A stretch of DNA of 48,431 bases, taken from contig JALSJK010000141.1 of the NCBI GenBank assembly GCA_026989395.1, forward strand, positions 1-48,431, written 5' to 3'. This DNA comes from Methylomonas sp. (GTDB taxonomy: Bacteria > Pseudomonadota > Gammaproteobacteria > Methylococcales > Methylomonadaceae). Made by a program: the position numbers and the translations under genes. The notes beneath the pieces were generated by a model. It was not told the origin of the DNA, searched no databases, and saw nothing but the letters and a program-made list of their open reading frames with translations. This document shows positions 19,161 to 28,181 of the stretch, one piece after another; positions within the stretch are counted from its first letter, which is position 1, and every line of letters starts with the position of its first letter.

Positions 19161-20933
19161 ATGAGAAAAGTACTAAGGAACCCAATTTTGTTAATATTTT
19201 TGACTATTTTTAATTATGGGTGTGATTCTGGCTCAAAACCCGCGTCAAAAGTTCCCATTGCTAAAAAGCCAATAACAACCCAGCCTGTTGCTAAAGCAAC
19301 TTCCATTTCCAAATTGAGATTTCCCGCGGGAGAATCACCAAATCGAATCACTAAAGATTTTAGAAATACAACCATAACAATGGAGACTGATCTGAACCAA
19401 ATTAGGCTTCAAGGTGAGTGGGTATTTGCAACACCTTTTAATAAACATGATGGTTTGGGGGATGGTCCAATTAATCTTAAAAATAAAATTCAGCCTGGCG
19501 GAAGACTTACCCTGCCTGCTTTTCCTGCCATTGATGATAAACCTGCGGAAGGAAACCAATATTTTCTTCGTGTAAATGGATTGGATTCGCAAACCTGTGT
19601 GGAATGCCATTTTATTGTTAGTAATAGCTCTATTCCTGCGAAATTTGGTGTTGGCGGTGTCGGTGGTATGGCAGCCGCTGCATTTCCAGCGACAACTCGT
19701 TTTTTACCAGCATCGCAAGGACCAAAAAGTACAACTGCAGCCAATTTTAATGGACGTATCATAAACCCTCCTTTCATTTTTGGTTCTGGAGGTGTTGAAT
19801 TATTGGCGAAAGAAATGACGGAAAGCTTACATCAGCTGCTTCATGACGCTTCGAATCCTCCCGAAATAGGAAAACCAATTTATTTAAAAACCCACGGGGT
19901 TAATTTTGGCTATGTGGTTTGGGAACAAACTGGGGAAAATAATTCTCAGGAAGAAATACCTGATACCCAAACAAATTGTGATGCGATGGACAAAAAAACT
20001 AAAAAAATGGTTGAACTTGAACATTTTATCGCAATTTCACCCGCACCAAAACTATATGCATGGAAGGGTAGTAGTGATTATGGAACAAAGGCTATGGTTA
20101 AAAGCAAAGAAATGGTATCTAAACATAAAGGAGAAGCGCCTGGTTTAGTATTAGATACTTCTAATTTAAAAGGAGTTGATGGCGACTTGGTCATCAAGCC
20201 TTTTGGACGCAAAGGTAATAATGTGACAACGAGAGATTTTGATTGTGGTGCGATAAGGTTCCATATGGGAATGGAGCCGGTAGAAATTGTTGGTAAGGAT
20301 GTTGACAATGATGGCGATGGTATAGTCAATGAAATCACGATCGCTGAATTATCGGCATTATCCATTTTCAATACAACGACACCGAAACCTCGCCAGGAGC
20401 CATATCAGGGTATCGGGAAAAAGGTTTTTGAGGATATTGGATGCAGTGAATGCCATGTGCCGGTTATGAAAACAAAAGGTCATATTCTGCCTTATCAACA
20501 GCCAGAACAGCCGCAACAACCTTTTAGTGACAAAAACAAATACTATGAGGTTGATTTGGTAAATTCACCGGCAAATTTTGAAGTTGATCCTGAAAACAGT
20601 GAAGGCATGTTGGTGAAATTGTTTTCTGATCTAAAGCGTCATGATATGGGGCCGCGATTGCAAGAGTCTTTAACATCAGCCAGTGCTGAAGAAAATAGAA
20701 GTTTTATTACTGCTAGGCTCTGGGGAGTCGCGGATACAGCTCCATATTTACATGACGGTCGGGCAACAACCCTGACTGAGGCGATAGAATGGCATGATGG
20801 AGAAGGAAAATCAGCGAGAAATAATTTTATCGCTTTAAATAAAAACAAAAAAGAAGCTTTAATAGCTTATTTGCGTAGTTTACGAACACCTCTTCCAGAA
20901 GAGTTGCAGGTGAATTTAGTTGAAAAAAAATAA
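19161..20933 (+). CDS. Di-haem oxidoreductase lipoprotein (DHOR-like)
   Basis: This 590-residue exported lipoprotein has its lipobox Cys at about residue 21 (FNYGC), so it should be anchored in the envelope. Two c-type haem sites are visible: CVECH at about 146 and CSECH at about 428. The C-terminal APYLHDGRATTLTEAIEWH is typical of the di-haem oxidoreductase family related to cytochrome c peroxidase and MauG. GAGGGGG precedes the ATG. No partner cytochrome is adjacent, and a strong terminator follows, so it is probably transcribed alone. Redox function is likely; the substrate is unknown. Confidence 0.88.
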   Translation: MRKVLRNPILLIFLTIFNYGCDSGSKPASKVPIAKKPITTQPVAKATSISKLRFPAGESPNRITKDFRNTTITMETDLNQIRLQGEWVFATPFNKHDGLGDGPINLKNKIQPGGRLTLPAFPAIDDKPAEGNQYFLRVNGLDSQTCVECHFIVSNSSIPAKFGVGGVGGMAAAAFPATTRFLPASQGPKSTTAANFNGRIINPPFIFGSGGVELLAKEMTESLHQLLHDASNPPEIGKPIYLKTHGVNFGYVVWEQTGENNSQEEIPDTQTNCDAMDKKTKKMVELEHFIAISPAPKLYAWKGSSDYGTKAMVKSKEMVSKHKGEAPGLVLDTSNLKGVDGDLVIKPFGRKGNNVTTRDFDCGAIRFHMGMEPVEIVGKDVDNDGDGIVNEITIAELSALSIFNTTTPKPRQEPYQGIGKKVFEDIGCSECHVPVMKTKGHILPYQQPEQPQQPFSDKNKYYEVDLVNSPANFEVDPENSEGMLVKLFSDLKRHDMGPRLQESLTSASAEENRSFITARLWGVADTAPYLHDGRATTLTEAIEWHDGEGKSARNNFIALNKNKKEALIAYLRSLRTPLPEELQVNLVEKK

Positions 20934-21020
20934 TATTTGATGAGGTCTTTCTTAGGAAGGCGTTGGAAAGTGTAATCGTTTTCAATAACGCAACAGGTTG
21001 TTGAGTTGATCTACCATATA

Positions 21021-21058
21021 AATGGCTCCGGTTATCTATTTATCCGGAGCCATTTTTT
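21021..21058 (+). terminator. Strong intrinsic terminator
   Basis: A perfect 11-bp stem (AATGGCTCCGG and CCGGAGCCATT) with a 12-base loop is followed directly by six Ts on the plus strand. It ends the di-haem oxidoreductase transcript. The opposite strand has only a broken T-run, so it may act weakly on the convergent gene. Confidence 0.88.
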
Positions 21059-21076
21059 CTGGCTGAAGGAAATAGT

Positions 21077-21646
21077 TTATTTTTTATCGATAACGAAAAT
21101 ACATAAATTGGTTGGTTTTTGGCTGTTGTCTAAAACTGGTTTTAATTTGAACGACACGACTTCTTCAACTCCTGCATCGCCCAAATCTGAAACAGGGACA
21201 TTTTTGATTTTGAGTTTGTTATTTTTTACGGACCAGTCATAATTCACATCAAATGCCTTGTTGTTTTTTGAATTCACTAAATCGACTTCAAAATTTGCAC
21301 CTTTGCAGGCGTCAGTCGGTGCCATTAAATCCAGGACATGGGTATGAAAACCACTAGGTATTTCCTCGTAAGAGCTGTCATCAATGGGTAAATGTGTGAC
21401 GGCAACCAGAAGATTATTGCCGCCATCAGTCAAGGCGGCATAACCGAAAGCGCCAGATTTGCCGTCCATTGGTATTTTTCCTTGGGTTTTGATTTCCAGT
21501 TCCAAAAGTTTTTTACTGCCATTCATTTCGACTTCTGTTTCAACGCTTTTTAAATGCAGGTAATTTTTCTTGTTTGCGGAAAAAGTTAGGCTGCTATAGG
21601 AAGCGATCATAATAAACATAATTTGTATCAATAGCTTTTTCATCAT
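21077..21646 (-). CDS. Secreted protein of unknown function
   Basis: The product has 189 residues with a signal peptide ending at about TFSA. The rest is predicted beta-rich with two Cys (DACKG and TNLCIF). A longer frame opens at 21724, but GGAGG at 21651-21655 places the start at ATG 21646 (a second ATG follows at once). It is convergent with the di-haem oxidoreductase gene and divergent from the small envelope genes, sharing with them the region that holds three TATCGANTCGATA palindromes. Family not recognised. Confidence 0.75.
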   Translation of the reverse strand: MMKKLLIQIMFIMIASYSSLTFSANKKNYLHLKSVETEVEMNGSKKLLELEIKTQGKIPMDGKSGAFGYAALTDGGNNLLVAVTHLPIDDSSYEEIPSGFHTHVLDLMAPTDACKGANFEVDLVNSKNNKAFDVNYDWSVKNNKLKIKNVPVSDLGDAGVEEVVSFKLKPVLDNSQKPTNLCIFVIDKK

Positions 21647-21767
21647 TATTTCCTCCGATTTATCACTGTTCGTCAGATTTAGAAAATAATCTATCAGTGG
21701 GAATAGCCGGGTTAAAAAAACCATTTCCGTCCTGAGTTGGCTAGGCTATTACCCTACTGGCATAATA

Positions 21768-21780
21768 TATCGAATCGATA
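21768..21780. promoter_or_regulatory. Palindromic operator candidate 1
   Basis: TATCGAATCGATA: perfect six-base arms around a single central base. It is the first of three copies between the divergent genes at 21646 and 21984. Confidence 0.6.
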
Positions 21781-21825
21781 CTAATTAAGCAAATTGTTTC
21801 GCTGGTCTTCATGCTTCCTTGGTGG

Positions 21826-21838
21826 TATCGATTCGATA
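21826..21838. promoter_or_regulatory. Palindromic operator candidate 2
   Basis: TATCGATTCGATA: identical arms to the copies at 21768 and 21871, differing only at the central base, as expected for a site read by a protein dimer. Confidence 0.6.
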
Positions 21839-21870
21839 AAAGTTGACGGTGAGAGCAGCTTGCTATATAG

Positions 21871-21883
21871 TATCGACTCGATA
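21871..21883. promoter_or_regulatory. Palindromic operator candidate 3
   Basis: TATCGACTCGATA: third copy with the same arms and a different central base, about 100 bases before the start of the small membrane protein gene. Confidence 0.6.
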
Positions 21884-21983
21884 TTAAAATGCCGTTTATG
21901 TTTATGCGATTCGGTATTTTTGAATGCCCAGTGTATTTTCCACTGAACCTTTATAAAAATTGTTTTGGTATTTTGGAGGCTGT

Positions 21984-22163
21984 ATGAGAACTACTGAAGA
22001 TAATCAACAAAAAGATCATTTCTGGCTATATGTCGCCACCGTGGCTGCGTTGGCTATTAGCACCATATTAATGGTTAAACAAAGTGAAAATGAAAAGTTT
22101 GATCCTATTCGGCAGCAAGTCGAGGAAGAGCTTAAGTTAATGAACATCCGGGTTTTAAAATAA
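21984..22163 (+). CDS. Small single-pass membrane protein
   Basis: The product has 59 residues. A charged N-terminus (MRTTEDNQQKDH) is followed by one membrane helix (about 14-32, FWLYVATVAALAISTILMV) and a charged C-terminal helix of about 25 residues. GGAGG at 21975-21979 fixes the ATG at 21984 rather than the upstream in-frame start. It sits directly before a small secreted Cys-rich protein gene (25-base gap) and behind three palindromic operator candidates, so the pair is probably a regulated operon. Family not recognised. Confidence 0.65.
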   Translation: MRTTEDNQQKDHFWLYVATVAALAISTILMVKQSENEKFDPIRQQVEEELKLMNIRVLK

Positions 22164-22187
22164 TTACAAGATATTTTGGAGAATAAT

Positions 22188-22541
22188 ATGAGATTTTATT
22201 TTTTTGTTTTGATCATGTGTTTTTGGGGTAATGCTGTCGCAACAGAATATATTTATCGGGAACTGATGGCGAATACACTTATTAGCCCTAAATGTAAATC
22301 TAAAGAAGATGCTCAAGTTAGAGCTGATAAACCATACAATCTAAAAAGACATGCTAAAAAGTTCTGTCAGTCGCAAGGTTATGGTTGGCATGTAGAAGAA
22401 ATAAAAAATAATGGCAAGATGGTGTGTAACCAATGTGAAAGTGGTGACCAAGATCTTTATACGTGTTTTAAGGAAGACGTAGTTGTCAAATGTAAGCGTA
22501 TCAAACCAGGGTCAGTGGGCCTATTTCCCGGACAAAAGTAA
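22188..22541 (+). CDS. Secreted disulfide-rich small protein
   Basis: The product has 117 residues with a signal peptide ending at about NAVA. The mature part carries six Cys (PKCKS, KFCQS, VCNQC, YTCF, VKCKR), an even number that suggests disulfides or metal binding. TTGGAGA precedes the ATG at 22188; an upstream in-frame TTG lies before this site and is rejected. It is co-transcribed with the small membrane protein upstream by position. Family not recognised. Confidence 0.68.
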   Translation: MRFYFFVLIMCFWGNAVATEYIYRELMANTLISPKCKSKEDAQVRADKPYNLKRHAKKFCQSQGYGWHVEEIKNNGKMVCNQCESGDQDLYTCFKEDVVVKCKRIKPGSVGLFPGQK

Positions 22542-22778
22542 ATATGCTCAGGCAATACATTAAATTTGGTTTTTTATCTGAGTCGGTAATTATTGTCGGC
22601 TCAGTTATTTTTGGGATTGTTTAGTCTGAACCAAGATGGTTTTTTATTGGCTGTTTATTTTGACTATTTTTCTCTTTAATAAATATCCTGATTATTGAAT
22701 CCGAACTATAATCGACAAATTTGTTAATTAACACTATCATTCAAGCTTTATCCCGATCAATTTTCAGTGTCAAGGCTT

Positions 22779-23339
22779 ATGCAAGGAATTGATATTTATG
22801 GTTTGATTGAACGCATGGCAGCACTCATTCGTTCAGAGGAAAGAAAAAAATGCGCGGAACTCGGGCTTCAACCCGTTCATGTTCAAGTCCTGGATTATTT
22901 GTCGCGCTGCAATAAATATAGTGACACGCCAGCAGCTACTTCGAAATATTTAGGGATGACAAGAGGAACCGTTTCGCAGTCATTGATTCTTCTGGAAAAA
23001 AGAGGGTTTATTGAGAAAACCTCCGATTCTGCTGATAAGCGGGTTATCCATTTACATTTGTTGCCTGAAGGTCTAAACACCTTAAAACAGGCACAACTCT
23101 CTGAATTATTCAACAAGGCCAGTGATTTACTAAATCAACATCATGCCTCCGCCAGTAAGGAAATTATTGCCCATGCACTGGCTGCTTTACAAAAGGCTAA
23201 TAGTTCTCAATCGTTTGGTCTTTGTAAAACCTGTCAACATTTCACCAAAACTCCCACTGGTTTTGTGTGTGGTTTAACAAAAGAAAAACTGAGCAAAAGT
23301 GATAGCGAAAAGATTTGTCAGGAGCATACTTTGGTTTAG
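22779..23339 (+). CDS. MarR-family regulator with cysteine tail
   Basis: The product has 186 residues. The winged-helix part covers about 1-125: ATSKYLGMTRGTVSQSLILL is the recognition region and KTSDSADKRVIHLHL the wing. The C-terminus adds CKTCQHF, VCGLTK and ICQEH (Cys at about 149, 152, 164 and 180), a possible zinc or iron-sulfur site absent from ordinary MarR proteins. ATG at 22779 has a weak AAGG before it; GTG at 22767 is the alternative. It may sense redox or metal state, and the palindromes 0.9 kb upstream are candidate targets, though that link is inference. Confidence 0.85.
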   Translation: MQGIDIYGLIERMAALIRSEERKKCAELGLQPVHVQVLDYLSRCNKYSDTPAATSKYLGMTRGTVSQSLILLEKRGFIEKTSDSADKRVIHLHLLPEGLNTLKQAQLSELFNKASDLLNQHHASASKEIIAHALAALQKANSSQSFGLCKTCQHFTKTPTGFVCGLTKEKLSKSDSEKICQEHTLV

Positions 23340-23365
23340 ATGCCCAGCTTATTCCATGCTTGTTT

Positions 23366-24160
23366 CTAATCAAGAAAAGTCATGACTTCGCGCCACCAGG
23401 AATTTTCTGGGGCAAATGGCAGGGTATTATGTTCGGCATCAGAGAATGTCCATATTTTTTTTGGAGCTTGAAGAGAGTTGAAGAGTTTTAAAGTGCTGGA
23501 GTTTGGAACGACCTCGTCATTTCCAGCCATAATGACAGCAACTTTGCCAGTAAAATGCTGAAGGTTTTTAGTGCTGTTGAAACGATCCAGAAGTAACAAT
23601 TTTGGTAGAAGAAACCAGTAATGATACTGGGCAACATTTACCAGGCTGTCGTAAGGGGAAATCAGTGCAATTCCTTTTACTGAAAACTGTTGGCGACTGG
23701 CAAGGCTGGCGACTACCCCAGTACCCAATGATTCACCCCACAGAAATACCGGGCCACCGAAATCATCAATAGCTTGTTGGACTGTCCGTGTGGCTTCCTC
23801 AAGTATAGTTTTTTCTGATGGTGTTCCGGTTTTGGCGCCGTAGCCTGGATATTCAGCCAGGATAACTCGATAGCCTAATTTTTCCAATGCATCTCTAAAG
23901 TAAACTCTGCCATTGGTTGAGCCAGCATTGCCATGAAAAACAATTGCTGTACCTTTGCTTTGACCGAGATTTTTATTGGAAATCAGGGCTAAATAATTGT
24001 CATCCTCAGTCGGCCATAATTTTAGCTGTAACTCTTGGGCAAGCTGTTTTTGTTCCTCGATTGACAGGGTTTGCGGGAAATAAAGAATTTTTCGTTGAAA
24101 GATAAAGACAAGCAATAAGCAAAGCAAATAGGGAATAAGTAATGACAATGTAACTTTCAC
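23366..24160 (-). CDS. Alpha/beta hydrolase, membrane-anchored
   Basis: The product has 264 residues from the chosen start: one N-terminal membrane helix, then an alpha/beta hydrolase fold. The oxyanion segment is FHGNAGSTNGR, the nucleophile elbow GESLG, the acid loop GNDEVVP and the catalytic His in DAEHN near the end. It belongs with the S33-like/BEM46 hydrolases. The open frame reaches back to a TTG at 24199, but GTG at 24160 overlaps the stop of the upstream TrpD2-like gene as GTGA, a coupling arrangement seen elsewhere in this window. Substrate unknown. Confidence 0.88.
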   Translation of the reverse strand: MKVTLSLLIPYLLCLLLVFIFQRKILYFPQTLSIEEQKQLAQELQLKLWPTEDDNYLALISNKNLGQSKGTAIVFHGNAGSTNGRVYFRDALEKLGYRVILAEYPGYGAKTGTPSEKTILEEATRTVQQAIDDFGGPVFLWGESLGTGVVASLASRQQFSVKGIALISPYDSLVNVAQYHYWFLLPKLLLLDRFNSTKNLQHFTGKVAVIMAGNDEVVPNSSTLKLFNSLQAPKKIWTFSDAEHNTLPFAPENSWWREVMTFLD

Positions 24161-25164
24161 GATACTTTGCTGTATTTTTGTTTGGGACGAGCCTGCCAAA
24201 ATTGACTGGCTAAATCTAAAGCATGCTCCTGATTGTCAGCTTTACCCAAAGCTTTCAAGGCAATGGCGGTGGTAGAAATAATAGTGGACTCTCCGTATTC
24301 ATCTTCTTTTGTGCCCTGCCAGAGAGACAGAAGGTCAGATGGTTCTAAATGGTCTGGCTTGATATGTCGACGTTTGAAAAGTGCTGGCCACTGCTCATCA
24401 ATGATGATTCCACTTTCAACGCTTTGGACCAGACAATCCACATCAGGATTGCGTTCCGCTTCACCGCCTTCACCTCTAAAAACAGTGATATTATCACCTA
24501 ACAATAATGCAGCTTGTTGATGAACAGGGCGATAGCCTGGATGAAAAATGCCTTGGATGCTGGTGCGGGCATGAAATGGATTTAGCATCCGTGCCAGGGT
24601 ATGAACTGGCGAGCGAAGCCCCATTAATTGCCGCAGCTCAATCATTTCAAAGAGTTTGGGGCAAAAATATTTTAGACTTAAATAGCTGAAACAGCTTTGT
24701 TTCATTTGCCTGGCTGATTCCTCATAAGAAGTAGCTGGTTTGATATCGAAAAGCGGTAATATATCTTCAGTGTAGATTCTATTCGCACTGTGGCCGGATG
24801 TCCCATGCATGAAGACTAAAAAGTTATTGTTTGCTAATAATAAAGCAGAGAGTAAGAACCAGGGTAAATGGCGTCTTTTTCCGGCATAGGAAGACCAGTC
24901 CAGATCAACAGTTATAGATTGCTCGGGTTGCTCAAAAGAGTCTCGTGATGCTTTGACGAATCCTGCCAATTCTTCTGCAGATTCTTCTTTTACCCTCATC
25001 AGCATCAAGAAAGCACCTAATTGCACGGGTTCAACCTTGCCTTCCATAATCATGGTCATTGCTGAGTAGGCTTCCTCTTGCGTTAAAGAACGCGAGCCTT
25101 TTTTCCCTTTACCGAGAATTCGAATGTATTTTGCAAATGGATGTTCTTGATCGTTTTTAGTCAT
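24157..25164 (-). CDS. ybiB: TrpD2/YbiB-like protein
   Basis: This 335-residue protein has the fold of anthranilate phosphoribosyltransferase. The N-terminus FAKYIRILGKGKKGSRSLTQ and VEPVQLGAFLMLMRVKEES are typical of the YbiB (TrpD2) group, which is known to bind nucleic acid in E. coli rather than make tryptophan. The family's GTSGHSANRIYTEDIL and FRGEGGEAERNPD segments are present. It is not in a trp operon; it forms a two-gene unit with the downstream hydrolase. Confidence 0.85.
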   Translation of the reverse strand: MTKNDQEHPFAKYIRILGKGKKGSRSLTQEEAYSAMTMIMEGKVEPVQLGAFLMLMRVKEESAEELAGFVKASRDSFEQPEQSITVDLDWSSYAGKRRHLPWFLLSALLLANNNFLVFMHGTSGHSANRIYTEDILPLFDIKPATSYEESARQMKQSCFSYLSLKYFCPKLFEMIELRQLMGLRSPVHTLARMLNPFHARTSIQGIFHPGYRPVHQQAALLLGDNITVFRGEGGEAERNPDVDCLVQSVESGIIIDEQWPALFKRRHIKPDHLEPSDLLSLWQGTKEDEYGESTIISTTAIALKALGKADNQEHALDLASQFWQARPKQKYSKVS

Positions 25165-25337
25165 CAGGTGAATATATCAAAATGTACTGAAATGGACATT
25201 CTTTTATTGGCTCTGGCATTGGTTGGCTAAATTTTATACACTGACCTTTCAAGGTTGTTAGAAATTCCTGTGCCGCATTGAAATTACGGATTCAGGAAAT
25301 AGTAACGATGTAATAATAATTTTAAGAGGGTAATAAT

Positions 25338-25751
25338 ATGAGAGCAATTATTTTAACAAGTTTAATAACAGTATCTTTGGGAACTGTAAATGCCGCAGTT
25401 TATAAATGTGAATCGGATTTCGGCGTAAATTATCAGGATTCGCCCTGTATTGGATATAAAAATTCAAAAAAAATGACCATGACTCCGATTGATCCAAAAA
25501 TTGTAAAACAAGCCCAGGCAAAGCTTGAAAAGGAATTGAAGCAGCGGCAGGTTTTAGAGCAGCAAAGAGCGGAAGCAGAAAGAAAAGAACGAATTTTAAG
25601 AGCTCTGGAACTAAAAGCCAGCGCAGCGCAAAATCTGGCCTATGAAACACGCATGCAAACTTACGCAATTGATGATAATACCCGTGCCCTTGACCGGCTT
25701 ACGCTGTATCGGAACCAGGACCGGGGTGGCGTAGTTTTTAAAAGTTACTGA
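25338..25751 (+). CDS. DUF4124-type secreted protein
   Basis: The product has 137 residues with a signal peptide ending at about VNA. A DUF4124-like motif follows (VYKCESDFGVNYQDSPC, with two Cys), then a long charged helix rich in Glu, Lys, Arg and Gln (about 60-105), likely coiled coil. GAGGG precedes the ATG. The 3' end overlaps that of the convergent cyoE by seven bases. Periplasmic; function unknown for the family. Confidence 0.82.
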   Translation: MRAIILTSLITVSLGTVNAAVYKCESDFGVNYQDSPCIGYKNSKKMTMTPIDPKIVKQAQAKLEKELKQRQVLEQQRAEAERKERILRALELKASAAQNLAYETRMQTYAIDDNTRALDRLTLYRNQDRGGVVFKSY

Positions 25752-26656
25752 CTTAGTTGCGGCGTGGAAGAGAAATACACGTAAGCGTAATGGTCAATCA
25801 GCAAGGCTGCAAATAGAATCATTAAATAGATAATGGAGAAACCGAAGGTTTTCATGGCAGTTTTGTTATCCTTCTGACGCATCATTTTTATCGCATAGTA
25901 GATAAAAATGATGCCGAGGGGCACAGCAGCCGCCAGATAAATCAAACCGCTCATACCTGTCAAATAGGGCAGCAGCGTAACAATGAATAGCAAAATTGTA
26001 TAGAGTAAAATCTGCAATCGAGTAAATTCAACGCCGTGCGTAACAGGCAGCATAGGAATATCCGCCTTCGCATATTCTTCTTTTTTGGCAATTGCCAAGG
26101 CCCAAAAATGAGGTGGAGTCCAGACAAAAATAATTAGAAACAACAGCAGGGCATGGGGGTGGACCTCTCCTGTTATTGCGCACCAGCCTAAAACCGGGGG
26201 CGCAGCTCCTGCGGCGCCACCAATAACAATATTCTGCGGGGTAGCATGTTTAAGGTAAACGGTATATAAAATCGCATAACCAACCAGAGATAATAACGTC
26301 AGGATAGCTGTTAACATATTAACTTTGGTGACCAGAATGATCATGGAGACTGCGCCTAGAAACAAGGCAAAACCAATAACTTTTCCAGAACTGAGGCTGC
26401 CTTGGGGTAAAGGCCGGTTTTCGGTTCTTGCCATTTCGGCATCGGCTTTTTGATCGAGATAATGATTTATCGCAGCTGCAGATGAAGAAGCCAGGGCAAT
26501 TCCCAAAGTACTCCAGATGAACAGGTCAAGAGGTGGCTGTTCCGGAGTGGCTAATAACATACCAACGATGGCAGTAAATACAATTAATAACACAACTTTG
26601 GGTTTACATAGTTCCAGATAATTTTTCCAGGAAAGCGCCGCAGTTTTATTTACCAT
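25745..26656 (-). CDS. cyoE: Protohaem IX farnesyltransferase
   Basis: This 303-residue inner-membrane prenyltransferase converts haem B to haem O for terminal oxidases (also named ctaB). Two Asp-rich prenyl-diphosphate sites are visible: NHYLDQKADAEM with TENRPLP, and the later KKEEYAKADIPMLPVTHG. About nine hydrophobic segments are evident. No cytochrome oxidase genes are adjacent, although cyoE often lies beside cox genes. Confidence 0.96.
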   Translation of the reverse strand: MVNKTAALSWKNYLELCKPKVVLLIVFTAIVGMLLATPEQPPLDLFIWSTLGIALASSSAAAINHYLDQKADAEMARTENRPLPQGSLSSGKVIGFALFLGAVSMIILVTKVNMLTAILTLLSLVGYAILYTVYLKHATPQNIVIGGAAGAAPPVLGWCAITGEVHPHALLLFLIIFVWTPPHFWALAIAKKEEYAKADIPMLPVTHGVEFTRLQILLYTILLFIVTLLPYLTGMSGLIYLAAAVPLGIIFIYYAIKMMRQKDNKTAMKTFGFSIIYLMILFAALLIDHYAYVYFSSTPQLSQ

Positions 26657-26810
26657 CGTTTAAACAGATTCCAATTTTTATTGTATAGAATAGACAGGGA
26701 TATGCATTTTACTTCAGTTTGTTATATTGTTGACTGTTTTTCACAGGAATTATTTGAGATTACCACAGTCTCATCGCACAATGCTATTAATCAAGGTAAA
26801 AGGAGAACAT

Positions 26811-28181
26811 ATGAAGTTACAACGATTCATCATCTTATTGCTGATGTTTCCTGTTTTCAGCCAGGCGGCTGATGTTAAAGTACAGGAACGCATCCTCAAT
26901 AACGGTTTAAAAGTGTTGGTAAAAGAGGATCATCGTTCACCAGTTGTGGTGACACAGGTCTGGTACAAAGTTGGTTCAAGTTATGAGCCAGGCGGCATTA
27001 CTGGTATTTCACATATGCTGGAACATATGATGTTTAAGGGCACCGACAAGCACCCAGTTGGAGAATTTTCCAGAATTATTGCCGAAAATGGCGGTAATGA
27101 AAATGCTTTTACCGGTCGTGATTATACGGCTTATTTTCAGACTCTGGAAAAATCCCGTTTGCCAATCAGTTTTGAACTTGAAGCGGATCGAATGCGTAAC
27201 TTGCACTTGCTGGAAAGTGAATTAGTCAAGGAGTTGCAGGTTGTGACTGAAGAACGCAGGATGCGGACTGATGATAAGCCCAGAGCAAAATTACAGGAAC
27301 ATTTCAGTGCAATGGCATATTTGAACAGTCCTTATAAAAATCCGGTGATTGGTTGGCCTGCTGATATTGCAGCTTACACCATAAAGGATCTTCAGCAATG
27401 GTATGAACGTTGGTATGCACCGAATAATGCGACTGTTGTGGTTGTAGGTGATGTGGTTCCTAAGGAAGTTTTCAAATTAGCGGAAAAATATTTTGGACCA
27501 TTGAAACCCAGCGAGCTTGATCCTGTAAAACCGCAAACAGAAGTCAAGCAACTTGGCGTGAAGAAAATGACGATAAAGTTGCCAGCAAAGCTGCCGTATA
27601 TTCTGATGGGCTATAAAGTGCCGGTTTTGACAACAGCAGAAAATGAATGGGAAGCTTATGCTCTGGAAGTTTTAGCAGGAATTCTGGATGGAGGAAATAG
27701 CGCACGACTTCAATCCCAATTGGTGCGGGGGCAACAAATCGCTGTGGCGGCAGGAGCAGGTTATAATCTAACAACGAGGTTGTCAAATTTGTTTATGTTG
27801 GATGCTACACCTGCAAAAGGAAAAACAGTTCAAGATATGGAAGTGGCTTTAAAACAACAGATTGATAAGTTGAAAACTGAAAAAGTAACTTCGGAAGAAT
27901 TGGCCAGAATCAAAGCCCAGGTATTATCGGGAGCCATTTACGAACGTGATTCTAATTTTTATCAGGCCATGCAATTAGGGATGTATGAAACAGTTGGTCT
28001 TGGTTGGCAAAAAGTGGATGAATATGTCAACAAGGTGAATCAAATTACTGCAGAGCAGGTTCAACAGGTGGCTAGTAAATATTTAATTGATGACCGGTTG
28101 AGTATTGCTTATTTAGACCCTCAACCCATGAAAAAAAATCAAATTAATAAAACTATGACAGGAGGTCGTCATGCGCAGTAA
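26811..28181 (+). CDS. M16 zinc peptidase, catalytic subunit
   Basis: The product has 456 residues from ATG 26811, which is preceded by AGGAGA; an earlier in-frame start at 26727 is rejected because the later one begins a clean signal peptide (to about SQA). The zinc motif HMLEH lies at 68-72, with the third ligand Glu in VVTEERRM. Length and two-domain form match bacterial M16B peptidases of the periplasm. The next gene overlaps by 11 bases and encodes the partner lacking the zinc motif, so a heterodimer is expected. Confidence 0.93.
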   Translation: MKLQRFIILLLMFPVFSQAADVKVQERILNNGLKVLVKEDHRSPVVVTQVWYKVGSSYEPGGITGISHMLEHMMFKGTDKHPVGEFSRIIAENGGNENAFTGRDYTAYFQTLEKSRLPISFELEADRMRNLHLLESELVKELQVVTEERRMRTDDKPRAKLQEHFSAMAYLNSPYKNPVIGWPADIAAYTIKDLQQWYERWYAPNNATVVVVGDVVPKEVFKLAEKYFGPLKPSELDPVKPQTEVKQLGVKKMTIKLPAKLPYILMGYKVPVLTTAENEWEAYALEVLAGILDGGNSARLQSQLVRGQQIAVAAGAGYNLTTRLSNLFMLDATPAKGKTVQDMEVALKQQIDKLKTEKVTSEELARIKAQVLSGAIYERDSNFYQAMQLGMYETVGLGWQKVDEYVNKVNQITAEQVQQVASKYLIDDRLSIAYLDPQPMKKNQINKTMTGGRHAQ

